DNA of 50,128 bases from an uncultured Christensenellaceae bacterium (GCA_910588615.1 CAJUOI010000016.1:1-50128), one strand, 5' to 3'. Shown: positions 8,151-17,736, counted from the first letter of the stretch. Numbers and translations are program-made. The notes: generated by a model not told the origin, from the sequence alone.

Positions 8151-10247
8151 ATGACACCCAATTACAGAGAATTCAAAACCGTGATCGGCGGCAAGGAAGT
8201 TACCGTCGAAACGGGCAAGTATGCAGAACAGGCAAACGGCGCGTGCGTCGTACGCTGCGGAGAAACCGCCGTTCTCGTTACCGTATGTATGTCCGCAACC
8301 CCCAGAGAGGGAATGGATTTCTTCCCCCTTCAGGTGGACTACGAAGAAAAAATGTACTCCGTCGGTAAGATCCCCGGCGGCTTCAAGCGCAGAGAGGGCA
8401 GAGCGAGCGATAAGGCGATCTTAACTTCGCGCCTCATCGACCGCCCGCTTCGTCCGCTTTTCCCGAAGGGTCTTTTTAACGACGTCGTCGTCATTGCAAC
8501 GTCAATCTCCGTCGAGCCCGACGTCAGCCCCGAGCCGCTTGCGATGATCGGTTCTTCCATCGCGCTTTCCGTTTCCGACATTCCTTGGGCGGGGCCCACG
8601 GGTTCGGTCGTGGTCGGCTTGGTAGACGGCAAGTACGTGATCAACCCCGACGCCGCACAGCGCGAAAAGAGCACTATTCATTTGAATCTGGCGGGCACGA
8701 AGGACGCGATCCTCATGATCGAGGCGGGCGCGGACGAGGTTACGAACGACGAAATGGTCGGCGCGATCATGTTCGGGCACAAGGAAATTTCCAAAATCTG
8801 CAAATTTATCGAAGAGGAAATCGTTCCCGCGATCGGCAAGCCCAAAAAGGAAATCGAACTGTATCACGTTCCCGAAGAGCTTGACAAGGAAGTACGCGCG
8901 TTTGCCGAAAAGAAAATCGAATGGGCGATCGACACCACCGACAGAAAGGAGCGCGAGGTGCGCTACGATCAGGTGGAGAAGGAAGCTCTCGAACACTTTG
9001 CGGAAATCTATCCCGACAACAAGCGCGAAATCAAAGACAGCATCTATTATCTGAATAAAGAAAAAATCCGCGCCAAGATTTTCGACAAGGGCATCCGTCC
9101 CGACGGCAGAGGGCTGAAGGACGTTCGTCCCATCTGGTGCGAAAGACACCCGCTTCCCCGCGTGCACGGCTCGGCGGTGTTCACGAGAGGTCAGACGCAG
9201 ACGCTTACTACCTGCACGCTGGATATGCTTGCGGCAAAGCAGAAGCTCGAAGGCTTGGATGACGAAACGGAAAAGCGCTATATGCATCAATATAACTTCC
9301 CCGGCTATTGCACGGGCGAGGCAAAGGCGATCCGCGGTGCGGGCAGACGCGAAATCGGACACGGCGCGCTTGCGGAACGCGCGCTCGTTCCCGTCATTCC
9401 CTCCGAAGCGGATTTCCCCTATGCGATTCGCGTGGTAAACGATATTATGTCCTCCAACGGTTCGTCGTCGATGGCTTCGGTGTGCGGCTCGACCATGGCG
9501 CTCATGGATGCGGGCGTGCCCATCAAGGCTCCCGTTGCGGGCGTTGCCATGGGACTCATCAAAAATCAGGAAACGGGCGAATTCCGCGTGCTTACCGATA
9601 TTCAGGGCTTGGAGGACTTCCTCGGCGATATGGACTTTAAGGTCGCCGGCACGCAAAAGGGTATTACTGCGATCCAGATGGATATCAAGATCAAGGGCAT
9701 TTCCGAAGAGATTATGCACACGGCGATCGAACAGGCGAACGAGGGCAGACAGTTCATTCTTTCGAAGATGCTTGAATGCGTGCCCGAGGTTGCGCCCGAG
9801 CTGAGCAAATACGCACCCCGTATCATCTCCTTTAAGATCGACCCCGAAAAAATAGGCGACGTCGTCGGAAAGCAGGGCAAGGTTATCAATTCGATCATTG
9901 CTGAAACGGGCACCAAAATCGACATCGAAGAGGACGGCACCGTCTGCATCGCGTCGTACGGAGATCCCGAAGCCGCGCAGCGCGCAAAGGCTATCGTGGA
10001 GAGCATCGTGCACGATCCCGAAGTGGGCGACCGCTTTATCGGTACGGTCGTGCGCATTCTGCCGAAGGTGGGCGCATTCGTCGAATTCGCTCCGAGCAAG
10101 GACGGTATGATTCATATCTCCAAGATGAGCGAAAAGCGCATCGAGAGCGTGGAGGACGTGCTTTCCATCGGCAACGTGGTCAAGGTGGAAATCATTAAAA
10201 TCGGCGAAAAGGGCATTGACTTCAAATTGCTTGAAAAAGTGCAGTAA
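8151..10247 (+). CDS. pnp: Polyribonucleotide nucleotidyltransferase (PNPase)
   Basis: The 698-residue enzyme degrades RNA 3' to 5' by phosphorolysis, giving nucleoside diphosphates, and forms a ring trimer in the cytoplasm. Order: first RNase PH domain, an all-helical domain, a second RNase PH domain (FTRGQTQTLTTCTLD, then the GSSSMASVCGSTMALMDAG region of the active site), a KH domain (IGDVVGKQGKVINSI) and a C-terminal S1 domain (GDRFIGTVVRILPKVGAFVEF). The start at 8151 has an AAAGGAG site. The frame is open 15 codons further upstream, but that part is the leader hairpin. Confidence 0.97.
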   Translation: MTPNYREFKTVIGGKEVTVETGKYAEQANGACVVRCGETAVLVTVCMSATPREGMDFFPLQVDYEEKMYSVGKIPGGFKRREGRASDKAILTSRLIDRPLRPLFPKGLFNDVVVIATSISVEPDVSPEPLAMIGSSIALSVSDIPWAGPTGSVVVGLVDGKYVINPDAAQREKSTIHLNLAGTKDAILMIEAGADEVTNDEMVGAIMFGHKEISKICKFIEEEIVPAIGKPKKEIELYHVPEELDKEVRAFAEKKIEWAIDTTDRKEREVRYDQVEKEALEHFAEIYPDNKREIKDSIYYLNKEKIRAKIFDKGIRPDGRGLKDVRPIWCERHPLPRVHGSAVFTRGQTQTLTTCTLDMLAAKQKLEGLDDETEKRYMHQYNFPGYCTGEAKAIRGAGRREIGHGALAERALVPVIPSEADFPYAIRVVNDIMSSNGSSSMASVCGSTMALMDAGVPIKAPVAGVAMGLIKNQETGEFRVLTDIQGLEDFLGDMDFKVAGTQKGITAIQMDIKIKGISEEIMHTAIEQANEGRQFILSKMLECVPEVAPELSKYAPRIISFKIDPEKIGDVVGKQGKVINSIIAETGTKIDIEEDGTVCIASYGDPEAAQRAKAIVESIVHDPEVGDRFIGTVVRILPKVGAFVEFAPSKDGMIHISKMSEKRIESVEDVLSIGNVVKVEIIKIGEKGIDFKLLEKVQ

Positions 10248-10270
10248 CGCACGGTTGAATCAAAACGCAT

Positions 10271-10310
10271 ATGCCGCGAGGAACGAACGTTCTTCGCGGC
10301 ATTTTTATTT
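10271..10310 (+). terminator. Terminator after pnp
   Basis: The hairpin ATGCCGCGA(G)GAAC / GTTC(T)TCGCGGCAT at 10271-10302 is followed by TTTTTATTT. Confidence 0.88.
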
Positions 10311-10365
10311 ATCCGAGGATCGTGATTTCGACGACCGAGCTTGCGGGGAAGGCGGTGGCGGGAGT

Positions 10366-10614
10366 TGTGATTCCGTCCCGTTCGGGACGCAAGGCAGTGC
10401 GGACGACGTTTCTTTTCATTCGGAGCAATGCGAAGCATCTTTGTCCCCCAAAGCATATGTGCCCGCGGACAACTGTCCGCGGGCACATATGCGTAAAAAT
10501 ACAAAAAGGGAGTTTTTTTAAAAATATGCGTGTGCGGACAATCGTCCGCGCGCGCATATTTTAGATTCTTCGCTTTGCGCAGAATGGCAGGAGAAAATCG
10601 CTCGGAATGACGGG
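10366..10614. repeat. Intergenic palindromes and degenerate repeat copies
   Basis: About 350 bases between pnp and mazF hold no gene. They contain two strong palindromes that share a core of GCGGACAA then TGTCCGC or CGTCCGC. The first is perfect, with 19-base arms (10453-10471 and 10474-10492). The second (10521-10539 and 10544-10562) has 19-base arms with two G-T pairs and can serve as the mazF terminator on the minus strand. Around them are worn copies of the 18.7-19.5 kb repeat family: TCATTCGGAGCAATGCGAAG near 10417 and CGCTCGGAATGACGGG near 10600. Confidence 0.7.
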
Positions 10615-10662
10615 AAACGTCTTGGATGGGCAAGATTGGTACCCCGCCCGTCGTTCCGCGGT

Positions 10663-11019
10663 TTACGCCCGATTGCTTTCGTCGAAGCCCAAACTGATGA
10701 GAATCGCCTTGTTGACGCGCGACATGGTGGCGGGGGGAAGCTGTCCGATGCGAGACATCAACCGCTTTTTATCGATTGTGCGGATTTGCTCCAACAAAAT
10801 GACGCTGTCCTTTTGCAGTCCGTATGCTTGCGGGAGTTCGATATGCGTGGGGAGCTTCGCTTTGTTGATCCTGCTCGTTACCGCCGCGGCAATCACGGTG
10901 GGGGAATACTTGTTGCCCGTGTCGTTCTGCACCACTAAAACGGGGCGCACTCCGCCCTGTTCGCTTCCCACCACGGGGGAAAGATCGGCATAATAAAGTT
11001 CTCCTCTCTTAACGTTCAT
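10663..11019 (-). CDS. mazF: MazF/PemK-type endoribonuclease toxin
   Basis: The 118-residue product matches the Firmicute MazF (EndoA/NdoA) family of sequence-specific mRNA interferases. The N-terminal VKRGELYYADLSPVVGSEQG carries the conserved active-site region, followed by GGVRPVLVVQND, then AAVTSR and ELPQAYGLQKDSVILLEQIR with the conserved TIDKKRL. AAAGGAG precedes the ATG. In Bacillus-type loci a MazE-like antitoxin lies directly upstream. None is seen here: the next gene is the divergent cation transporter. The gene is therefore an orphan toxin, is controlled by an antitoxin elsewhere, or serves as a housekeeping EndoA. Confidence 0.9.
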   Translation of the reverse strand: MNVKRGELYYADLSPVVGSEQGGVRPVLVVQNDTGNKYSPTVIAAAVTSRINKAKLPTHIELPQAYGLQKDSVILLEQIRTIDKKRLMSRIGQLPPATMSRVNKAILISLGFDESNRA

Positions 11020-11162
11020 AGTTCTCCTTTGTGAGCTCCCTTTACTATCATTTTATGTAGCTGCGTAAGGGTTCGGTTCCGACTTTCGTCCGCTCACGCT
11101 TATATCTTTGACCGTTTTTTTGCGGCGTATTCTTCCGACGGCGGGAAACTCGTTAAATTTTG

Positions 11163-11191
11163 ATGACAGCAATCCGAAAATCGTGTATAAT
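11163..11191 (+). promoter_or_regulatory. Promoter giving a leaderless transporter mRNA
   Basis: ATGACA (11163-11168), 17 bases, then an exact TATAAT (11186-11191). The expected start of transcription, 7 bases after the -10, falls on the A of ATG 11198. Confidence 0.75.
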
Positions 11192-11197
11192 AGCAGT

Positions 11198-12298
11198 ATG
11201 AGTGAAAAAAAGCGGGTCGGAAATACCGTGAGTATCGTCGGTATCGTTTTGAATTTTATGCTGGCGGCGTCGAAGATTATTTTCGGCGTGCTCTTCGGAA
11301 TCGTTTCGCTTACGGCGGACGGCGCAAACAATTTAAGCGATTGCGGCAGCGGCGTCGTATCGCTCGTTTCCTTCCGCATAGCGGAAAAGCCCGCCGATAA
11401 AGAGCACCCCTATGGGCACCAGCGCGCGGAATATATCGCGGCGATGTTCATCGGCTTTTTCGTACTCCTGATTGCCGTGGAGCTTCTGCGCGAGTCAATT
11501 GAAAAAATCGTTACGGGTACGGTCGCGGATACGGGTTATCTCGTGTATATCCTGCTCGGGGTGTCCGTCGCCGCGAAGGGCGGCATGTTCGCGATGTATC
11601 GGATTGCGGGCAAAAAATTCGATTCGGACGTATTGAAAGCCGCCGCGCTTGACAGTGTGTGCGATTGCATCGCCACCGCGGCGGTCGCCGCGGGAATGCT
11701 CGTTTCCGATTACGCGGGCTTTCCTGCAGACGGAATCGCGGGGCTCGTCGTTGTACTGTTCATTGTCTGGGAGGGCGTCGGCATCGTCAAAAATGCCAGC
11801 TCCCGTCTGTTGGGGCAGGCGCCCGCGCCCGATTTTGTGGAACGGCTGAAAGAAACGGTTCTGCAAAGCGACGGCGTGCTCGGCGTACACGACCTGCGCG
11901 TGTACCGCTACGGTCCGAACAAATATTTTGCGACGGTGCACGTAGAAATGGACGTGCGCGAGGGCGCGGAGACTTCGCACGCGAAGATCGATGCGCTCGA
12001 ACGAAGGGTATTACGGGAGCTTGGAACGGAATTGACGGCGCACTTCGACCCCGTGGATCCGACCGATTCGGAGGCGAAGGAGCTGGAAGAAAAAATCCGA
12101 GCGGCAATCGACGGGATTTACGAGGAAATGGATCTGCATGATTTTCGTCTTGTGCGCGGAGAGCGCAAAAAAATCGTGTTCGAGGTCGGCGTACCGTTCG
12201 ATTTGAAGATCGGAGACGACGAGGTGGCGGCGACGCTTACGAGCGCCGTGCGGGTTTTGACCGACGCCGAGCCCGTGATAACGGTGGAAAGGGAATAG
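11198..12298 (+). CDS. Cation diffusion facilitator (CDF) family metal exporter
   Basis: The 366-residue membrane protein exports divalent metals (Zn, Fe, Mn or Co in this family) by proton antiport. It shows the CDF pattern: first helix from about residue 8, the metal motif SLTADGANNLSD, the HPYGHQRAE loop after helix 2, a second metal motif in ALDSVCD (D-S-x-x-D instead of the common H-S-x-x-D), six membrane segments, and a cytoplasmic C-terminal domain (VLGVHDLRVYRYG) of the kind that dimerises and senses metal. The longer frame from 11108 starts before the promoter, so ATG 11198 is the real start. It has no Shine-Dalgarno sequence and appears leaderless. Confidence 0.9.
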   Translation: MSEKKRVGNTVSIVGIVLNFMLAASKIIFGVLFGIVSLTADGANNLSDCGSGVVSLVSFRIAEKPADKEHPYGHQRAEYIAAMFIGFFVLLIAVELLRESIEKIVTGTVADTGYLVYILLGVSVAAKGGMFAMYRIAGKKFDSDVLKAAALDSVCDCIATAAVAAGMLVSDYAGFPADGIAGLVVVLFIVWEGVGIVKNASSRLLGQAPAPDFVERLKETVLQSDGVLGVHDLRVYRYGPNKYFATVHVEMDVREGAETSHAKIDALERRVLRELGTELTAHFDPVDPTDSEAKELEEKIRAAIDGIYEEMDLHDFRLVRGERKKIVFEVGVPFDLKIGDDEVAATLTSAVRVLTDAEPVITVERE

Positions 12299-12361
12299 CC
12301 TTAAAGCGCGGATCCCTGCACTTTTTTCCCGTGCTTTTTTGTTTATGGGTGCATTATCTTC

Positions 12362-12390
12362 TTGTTTTTTTTATTTGAAAATGTTATAAT
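12362..12390 (+). promoter_or_regulatory. Promoter of the plsX-rnc-smc cluster
   Basis: TTGTTT (12362-12367), 17 bases, then TATAAT (12385-12390) with a TG two bases before it (extended -10). Confidence 0.75.
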
Positions 12391-12447
12391 GATATTCTTA
12401 TAACAATAATCGGAGCCTTCTGCGTGTTCGCGGAAACGGAGTAATAT

Positions 12448-13473
12448 ATGCTGAAAATCGTGGTAGACGCCATGGGCGGAGACAATGCGCCCGCGGCAAT
12501 CGTACAGGGCGCGGTGCTTGCGCTGAAAGAGAGAAAGGATTTTGCGATCGTTCTGACGGGAGACGAGAACCTCGTCAGGGCGGAATTGAAGAAATGCGAT
12601 TACGACGCTTCGCGTATCGAGGTCGTGCACTGCACCGAAGTGATCACGAACGACGACGTGCCCACTTCCGCCGTGCGCACCAAGCGCGGCAGTTCGCTCG
12701 TCGTGGGCTTGAAAATTCTGCGCGAGGACGAGGAGGCGGGGGCGTTTGTCTCCGCGGGCTCGACGGGTGCGGTGCTTGCGGGCGGAATTATGTATCTCGG
12801 GCGGATCAAGGGGGTCATGCGCCCCGCGCTGTGCCCCGCAATTCCCAACGTGCGCGGCGGCAAGACGCTGCTTTGCGATGCGGGCGCAAACGCGGAATGC
12901 AAGCCCCCGTATCTCGTGCAGTTTGCGATCATGGCAACGGCGTACGGGCGCGCGGCGTTCGGCATGAAATATCCGCGCGTGGGGTTGCTATCCAACGGCA
13001 CGGAGGAGCACAAGGGCGATCCCGTACATCAGGAGGCGTTCTCGCTGCTCAACGAAACGGCGGGCGTCAACTTTGCGGGCAACGTGGAGGGGCGCGACAT
13101 TATGTACGGCGATCTGGACGTCGTCGTTGCGGACGGGCTGACGGGTAACGTCGCGTTAAAGTCGATGGAGGGGTGCGGAAAGACCGTTTCGAGCGTGCTG
13201 CGCACGGAATTCACTTCTTCCTTCGGCGGAAAGCTGCGCTATCTGTTTGCGCGCAAGTCCATAAAAAAGTTGCAGACGATGCTCGACTACAACCGTTACG
13301 GCGGAGCGGTGTTCCTCGGACTGAAAAAGACGGTCATCAAGGCGCACGGTTCGTCCAAGCCGAAAACGGTAACGGCGGCGCTCGTGCAGGCGGTGGACGC
13401 AGTGCGCGGCAACCTCGTGCAGACGATCACGGACATGCTTGAAGAGGCGGGTTTCGGCAATGAAACCGTCTGA
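12448..13473 (+). CDS. plsX: Phosphate acyltransferase PlsX
   Basis: The 341-residue enzyme makes acyl-phosphate from acyl-ACP for PlsY, the first step of phospholipid synthesis in most Firmicutes. It works as a peripheral dimer at the membrane. Family signatures: MLKIVVDAMGGDNAP at the N terminus, SAGSTGAVLAGG, the CPAIPNVRGGKTLLCDAGAN stretch, GLLSNGTEEHKGDP and VVADGLTGNVALKSMEG. There is a GGAG site upstream. It overlaps rnc by 14 bases. The acpP gene often found between plsX and rnc is absent here. Confidence 0.97.
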   Translation: MLKIVVDAMGGDNAPAAIVQGAVLALKERKDFAIVLTGDENLVRAELKKCDYDASRIEVVHCTEVITNDDVPTSAVRTKRGSSLVVGLKILREDEEAGAFVSAGSTGAVLAGGIMYLGRIKGVMRPALCPAIPNVRGGKTLLCDAGANAECKPPYLVQFAIMATAYGRAAFGMKYPRVGLLSNGTEEHKGDPVHQEAFSLLNETAGVNFAGNVEGRDIMYGDLDVVVADGLTGNVALKSMEGCGKTVSSVLRTEFTSSFGGKLRYLFARKSIKKLQTMLDYNRYGGAVFLGLKKTVIKAHGSSKPKTVTAALVQAVDAVRGNLVQTITDMLEEAGFGNETV

Positions 13474-14137
13474 GGACTGGAATAAGGACACGCCCGAGCG
13501 CGCGGAAAGGGCGATCGGGTATTCGTTTAAAGATAAAGCGCTGTTAAAGACGGGCTTTACGCACAAGAGCTATGCGAATATCACGGGCGAGGAGAGCAAC
13601 GAACGCCTTGAATTTTTGGGCGACGCGGTGATACAGTTTATCGTAACCGAGGCGCTGTTCAAAAACAGCGTCAAGGATGAGGGGCGCATGACGGAGGAGC
13701 GGCAGCAGTACGTTTCGCGCGATGCGCTCGGCAGCGCGGCGAAGCGGGCGCGCCTGATAGAATTCATGCGCTATGCGGGCGGGGATGACACCCTCGGCGG
13801 GAAGACTCCGTGCAATCTGTTCGAGGCGGTAACGGCGGGCATCTATCTCGACGGCGGCATTCGGGCGGTAAGGGCGTTTTTAAAGCGGTTTGTGGTAAAC
13901 GCCGATACGGAAAATTACAAGACGCAGCTGCAGGAGTACGTTCAACAGCGCAGCAAGCGTTTGCCCGTGTACGCGGTAAAGGAGGCAAGCGGCGGCTTTG
14001 AATGCACCGTTTCCGCCCTCGGCAAGCGTGCGCGCGGCGCAGGTAAGAGCAAGAAGGCGGCGGAGAGCGCTGCGGCAATGGCGCTGTTGCAAAAGTTAAA
14101 CGAGAGCAATCGGAAGGCGGAGGAGAGGAAACATTGA
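13460..14137 (+). CDS. rnc: Ribonuclease III
   Basis: The 225-residue enzyme cuts double-stranded RNA in rRNA and mRNA processing. The catalytic domain carries the signature NERLEFLGDAV, with the later acidic Mg2+ ligands in the NLFEAVTAGIYLDGG stretch. A C-terminal double-stranded-RNA-binding domain follows (YKTQLQEYVQQR ... GKSKKAAESAAAMALLQKL). I take ATG 13460, inside the end of plsX, as the start. A TTG at 13439 would add seven residues. It ends in a 4-base overlap with smc. Confidence 0.96.
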   Translation: MKPSEDWNKDTPERAERAIGYSFKDKALLKTGFTHKSYANITGEESNERLEFLGDAVIQFIVTEALFKNSVKDEGRMTEERQQYVSRDALGSAAKRARLIEFMRYAGGDDTLGGKTPCNLFEAVTAGIYLDGGIRAVRAFLKRFVVNADTENYKTQLQEYVQQRSKRLPVYAVKEASGGFECTVSALGKRARGAGKSKKAAESAAAMALLQKLNESNRKAEERKH

Positions 14138-17100
14138 ATTTCAAGGAAATACGGTTGATCGGTTTTAAATCGTTTGCGGATAAGACGTGCGTACGTCTCG
14201 ACGACGGCGTAACCTGTATCGTGGGACCCAACGGCTGCGGCAAGAGCAACGTTGCGGACGCAGTGCGCTGGGTGCTCGGCGAGCAGTCGGCAAAGACGTT
14301 GCGCGGTTCGAATATGCAGGACGTCATCTTCGGCGGCACGGAAGCGCGTCGCTCCCTTTCCTATTGCGAGGTTACGCTCGTGTTCGATAACTCTCAGAAG
14401 CTGTTCGATACCGAGTATGATGAAATCGCGCTTACGCGGCGGCTGTACCGTTCGGGCGAAAGCCAATATCTCATCAACGGCAAGGACTGCCGTTTAAAGC
14501 AAATCGTAACCATTCTACATAGCGCAGGCATCGGAAAGGAGGGCTACTCGATTATCGGACAGGGCAAGGTCGAACAAATCATGAACGCCAAGCCCGAGGA
14601 CAGGCGCGCCATCTTCGAAGAAGCGACGGGCGTTATGCAATTCAAGATACAGCGCGGGGAAATCGAGCGGAAAATCGCTAATTCCAAGGATAACCTCATG
14701 GTGTTTTTGCAGCGTTTCGACGAGGTGGAAAAGCAGATCCCGCCCCTCGAACGGCAGGCGGAAACGGCGAAAAAACACAACGAATACAGCAAGCAGCTGA
14801 AATACGAAGAGGTGAACACCTTCCTCGTGCGTACCGAAACCTTCGAGGAGGAGACGGAGCGCGAGCGCGTGAAAATACGGGAAGCCAACGAAAAGCTCGA
14901 AGAGGTGGAAACCCGCCTCGTCGATCTGGACGCTGCCGAGAGCGAGGGCAGGGAAAAGCTGACCCGCGCGGACGAGCGTCTGAAATCGCTCAACGACGAG
15001 CTCCTCACCTTCGAGGTGGGCATGGAGCGTAAGAGCGGTCAGGCAAAGCTGATCGACGAGCGGATCCAGGGCTATACCCGCAGATTGAGACAGGCGACGG
15101 AGGAAATGGAATACTCCACCCGCCGCAGGCAGGAAATCGACCGTCTGACGGCGGCGAACGCTAAGAAAGCCGCCGAAAGCGAAAAACGCGAACGGGAAAT
15201 CGGGGAGCGCAGCCAAAAGCTCGGCGAGAAGCTTTCCGAGGCGGACGCGCGCGTTGCGGCGTACGAAAAAATTTCGGGCGAGAAGCGTGCAAGCGAGCTT
15301 TCGTCCGTGGAAAACCTCGCGGACGTGCGTGCCAACGTGGGGAGTCTTTCTGCAAAGCGCGATGCTGCGAGCGAGCGTCTTTCCGAGGTGAAGGAGGCGA
15401 TCCGCAAGGCGGAGGAACGCGGCGGCGAGTTCCGCCGTCAGTTGGACGAGTGCCGCAGCCAAAAGGCAAAGACGGTCGCGTTCCTCGATTCGAAGGATGC
15501 AAAGGAGAGCGAACTCACGGGTGAAATTGCGGAGCTGGCGCGCTCGGAGCAGAAGCTTTCGGAGGAGCTCGTCGACTGCAACACGACGATCGCCAACCTC
15601 AACAACAATCTCGAATTATACACTAACTTAAAAAACAGGTTCGACGGCTACCGCGACTCGGTGCGCCGTTTACAGCAGGCGGCAAAGGAGAACAGGGAGC
15701 TCGGTTCGCGCATCAAAGGCGCGATTGCCGACATCGTGCGCACGGACAAGAAGTACGAAGTCGCCATCGAGACTGCATTCGGCGGAGCCATGCAGAACCT
15801 CGTAACCGCCACGGCGGAGGATGCGCGCTACCTCATCGAGTACTTAAAGCGCACGGGCGGCGGTATCGTAACATTTCTGCCCGTACAGTCGATGGCGCCG
15901 CGCTGGAACAGCCGCGAGGCGAAAAACGCGTTGAACGAATCCGGCGCGCTGGGTCTTGCCGACGAGCTCATCTCCTACGACGGCTACTACGATAACGTTA
16001 TTAAAAATCTACTCGGCAACACCCTCGTCTGCGACACGATCGCAAGCGCGACGGCGATTGCGAGAAAATACCCGCACGCCTTTAAAATCGTAACGCTCGA
16101 CGGCGACACGGTGGCGACAAGCGGCGCCATGACGGGCGGCTCGCGCAAGAAGGACAGCGGCAATCTGCTCGCGGGCGAGCGGCGCATCAAGGAGTGCGAA
16201 GAGGGCATTGCAAAGAAGCGTGCCGCGGTGGAAAAAATCCGCGCCGCGCTCGAAGGATGCGGCAAGGAATTGGAGCTTGCGCGCGCGGCGTACGAAAAAT
16301 TCCGCCTTGAAGTGCAGGAGCAGGCGGCGTCGTTCGCGGCGCTGTCCCAACAGGAAAACACATTGTCCGCGCTCGTAGCCGAAGCGGAAAACGACGCTTC
16401 GGAATACCGCAGACTTTTCGACGAACTGTCTAAAACGGTGGACAGCCTCGAAAGCGAGGTGCTCTCCTCCGCGGAAAACGAGGGCTTGCTGAATAAGATC
16501 CGTTCGGAGGCGGCGGCGGAAGCTTCCGCGCGGGAAGCCGAAATATCCCGTTTGAAAGCGGAGCGCGACGCGCTGTACGAAGAGTTCCACGCGTTGCAGG
16601 TAGAGAGCGCGTCCATCGCCAGCGAACGCAAGGCGGACAGGGAAACGGTGGAACGCTTGCAGGAAGAAAAGAAATCGCTGTTGCAGAAGGTGGACACGAC
16701 GCAGCGTGAGATCGAAAACGCGAAGCAACAAATCGAGGTGTTGAAGCGCGACGAAGAGAAGGTTGCGTTGACGGAAGAGGAGCAAAAGACGGTTGCGGCG
16801 ATCCGTGCCCGCATTGCCGATACGGAGACGGAAAAGAAGGAAGTCAACGCGCGTCAGGCAAAGTTTGCGGAAGAGAAGCGTTCGCTGCTTGCGCGCCGTT
16901 TGGTGCTCGGCGAGGACAAGCACGCCTGCGAAATCGAAATTTCCAAGGCGCAGACGACGCTCGAAAACATGCGTCAGCGCCTCGACGAAGCGTACGGGCT
17001 TGCGTACGAAACGGCAAAGGAGCTGCGCGACCCCGAATACGATATCTCCCAGTCGTCGCAGAACATCAACAGTCTGCGTCATAAGATTGCCGCGCTCGGC

Positions 17101-17736
17101 AACAACATCAACTTTAACGCCGTCGAGGAATACACTGCGCTTGTCGAACGCCATACGGAAATGGAAACGCAAAAGACGGATCTGGAAAAGGCGCTTACCG
17201 ACCTTGAAACGGCGCTTACCGACTTAAAGACGAAGATGCGCGAACAGTTCGATTCGGGCTTCCATGAAATCAACGATAACTTTACGCATATTTTCCGCGA
17301 GCTGTTCGGCGGCGGCAGGGCGCAGATGGAGCTCGACTACACCGATTGCGACGATCCGCTCGACGCGGGCATCGAAATCGTCGCCTGCCCTCCCGGCAAA
17401 AAGCTGACGAAAATTTCCCTGCTTTCGGGCGGCGAGCGCGCGTTTACGGCGATCGCGATCCTGTTTGCGATTTTGAAGAGCCGTCCCATGCCCTTCTGTA
17501 TTCTCGACGAGATCGAGGCTGCGCTCGACGAAGCTAACGTCGACCGTTTCGCGCGGTACTTAAAGAAATTCTCCAAGGAGACGCAGTTCATCGTCATCAC
17601 GCACAGAAAGCCGACGATGAATCAGGCGGACTCGCTCTTCGGCGTTACCATGGAGGAAAAAGGCGTCAGCAAAATCGTTTCGGTCAAGCTTTCCGAAGTG
17701 GAAACCCGCCTCGGCGGAGATACCGTGATCGCGTAA
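14134..17736 (+). CDS. smc: Chromosome partition protein SMC
   Basis: The 1200-residue SMC ATPase organises and segregates the chromosome, usually with ScpA and ScpB. It starts with TTG at 14134, which overlaps the rnc stop (TTGA) and has a GGAGGAGAGG site. It opens with the classic IGFKSFADKT and a Walker A GPNGCGKSNV. Long coiled coils flank a hinge near residues 520-660 that contains TAFGGAMQNLVTATAEDAR and a GGIVTFLP stretch. The C-terminal head has the signature LLSGGERAFTAIAILFA and Walker B PFCILDEIEAALDEANV. Length and order are normal. Confidence 0.97.
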   Translation: MNFKEIRLIGFKSFADKTCVRLDDGVTCIVGPNGCGKSNVADAVRWVLGEQSAKTLRGSNMQDVIFGGTEARRSLSYCEVTLVFDNSQKLFDTEYDEIALTRRLYRSGESQYLINGKDCRLKQIVTILHSAGIGKEGYSIIGQGKVEQIMNAKPEDRRAIFEEATGVMQFKIQRGEIERKIANSKDNLMVFLQRFDEVEKQIPPLERQAETAKKHNEYSKQLKYEEVNTFLVRTETFEEETERERVKIREANEKLEEVETRLVDLDAAESEGREKLTRADERLKSLNDELLTFEVGMERKSGQAKLIDERIQGYTRRLRQATEEMEYSTRRRQEIDRLTAANAKKAAESEKREREIGERSQKLGEKLSEADARVAAYEKISGEKRASELSSVENLADVRANVGSLSAKRDAASERLSEVKEAIRKAEERGGEFRRQLDECRSQKAKTVAFLDSKDAKESELTGEIAELARSEQKLSEELVDCNTTIANLNNNLELYTNLKNRFDGYRDSVRRLQQAAKENRELGSRIKGAIADIVRTDKKYEVAIETAFGGAMQNLVTATAEDARYLIEYLKRTGGGIVTFLPVQSMAPRWNSREAKNALNESGALGLADELISYDGYYDNVIKNLLGNTLVCDTIASATAIARKYPHAFKIVTLDGDTVATSGAMTGGSRKKDSGNLLAGERRIKECEEGIAKKRAAVEKIRAALEGCGKELELARAAYEKFRLEVQEQAASFAALSQQENTLSALVAEAENDASEYRRLFDELSKTVDSLESEVLSSAENEGLLNKIRSEAAAEASAREAEISRLKAERDALYEEFHALQVESASIASERKADRETVERLQEEKKSLLQKVDTTQREIENAKQQIEVLKRDEEKVALTEEEQKTVAAIRARIADTETEKKEVNARQAKFAEEKRSLLARRLVLGEDKHACEIEISKAQTTLENMRQRLDEAYGLAYETAKELRDPEYDISQSSQNINSLRHKIAALGNNINFNAVEEYTALVERHTEMETQKTDLEKALTDLETALTDLKTKMREQFDSGFHEINDNFTHIFRELFGGGRAQMELDYTDCDDPLDAGIEIVACPPGKKLTKISLLSGGERAFTAIAILFAILKSRPMPFCILDEIEAALDEANVDRFARYLKKFSKETQFIVITHRKPTMNQADSLFGVTMEEKGVSKIVSVKLSEVETRLGGDTVIA

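Noticed and set aside
8502..10115. 537-codon open frame antisense to pnp
   Set aside because: Its composition mirrors the pnp codons, it has no ribosome binding site and no domain, and pnp is certain on the other strand.
12299..12345. Terminator after the CDF gene (GCAC/GTGC near 12318-12334)
   Set aside because: Only a 4-bp stem can form, too weak to report as a feature despite the following T-run.
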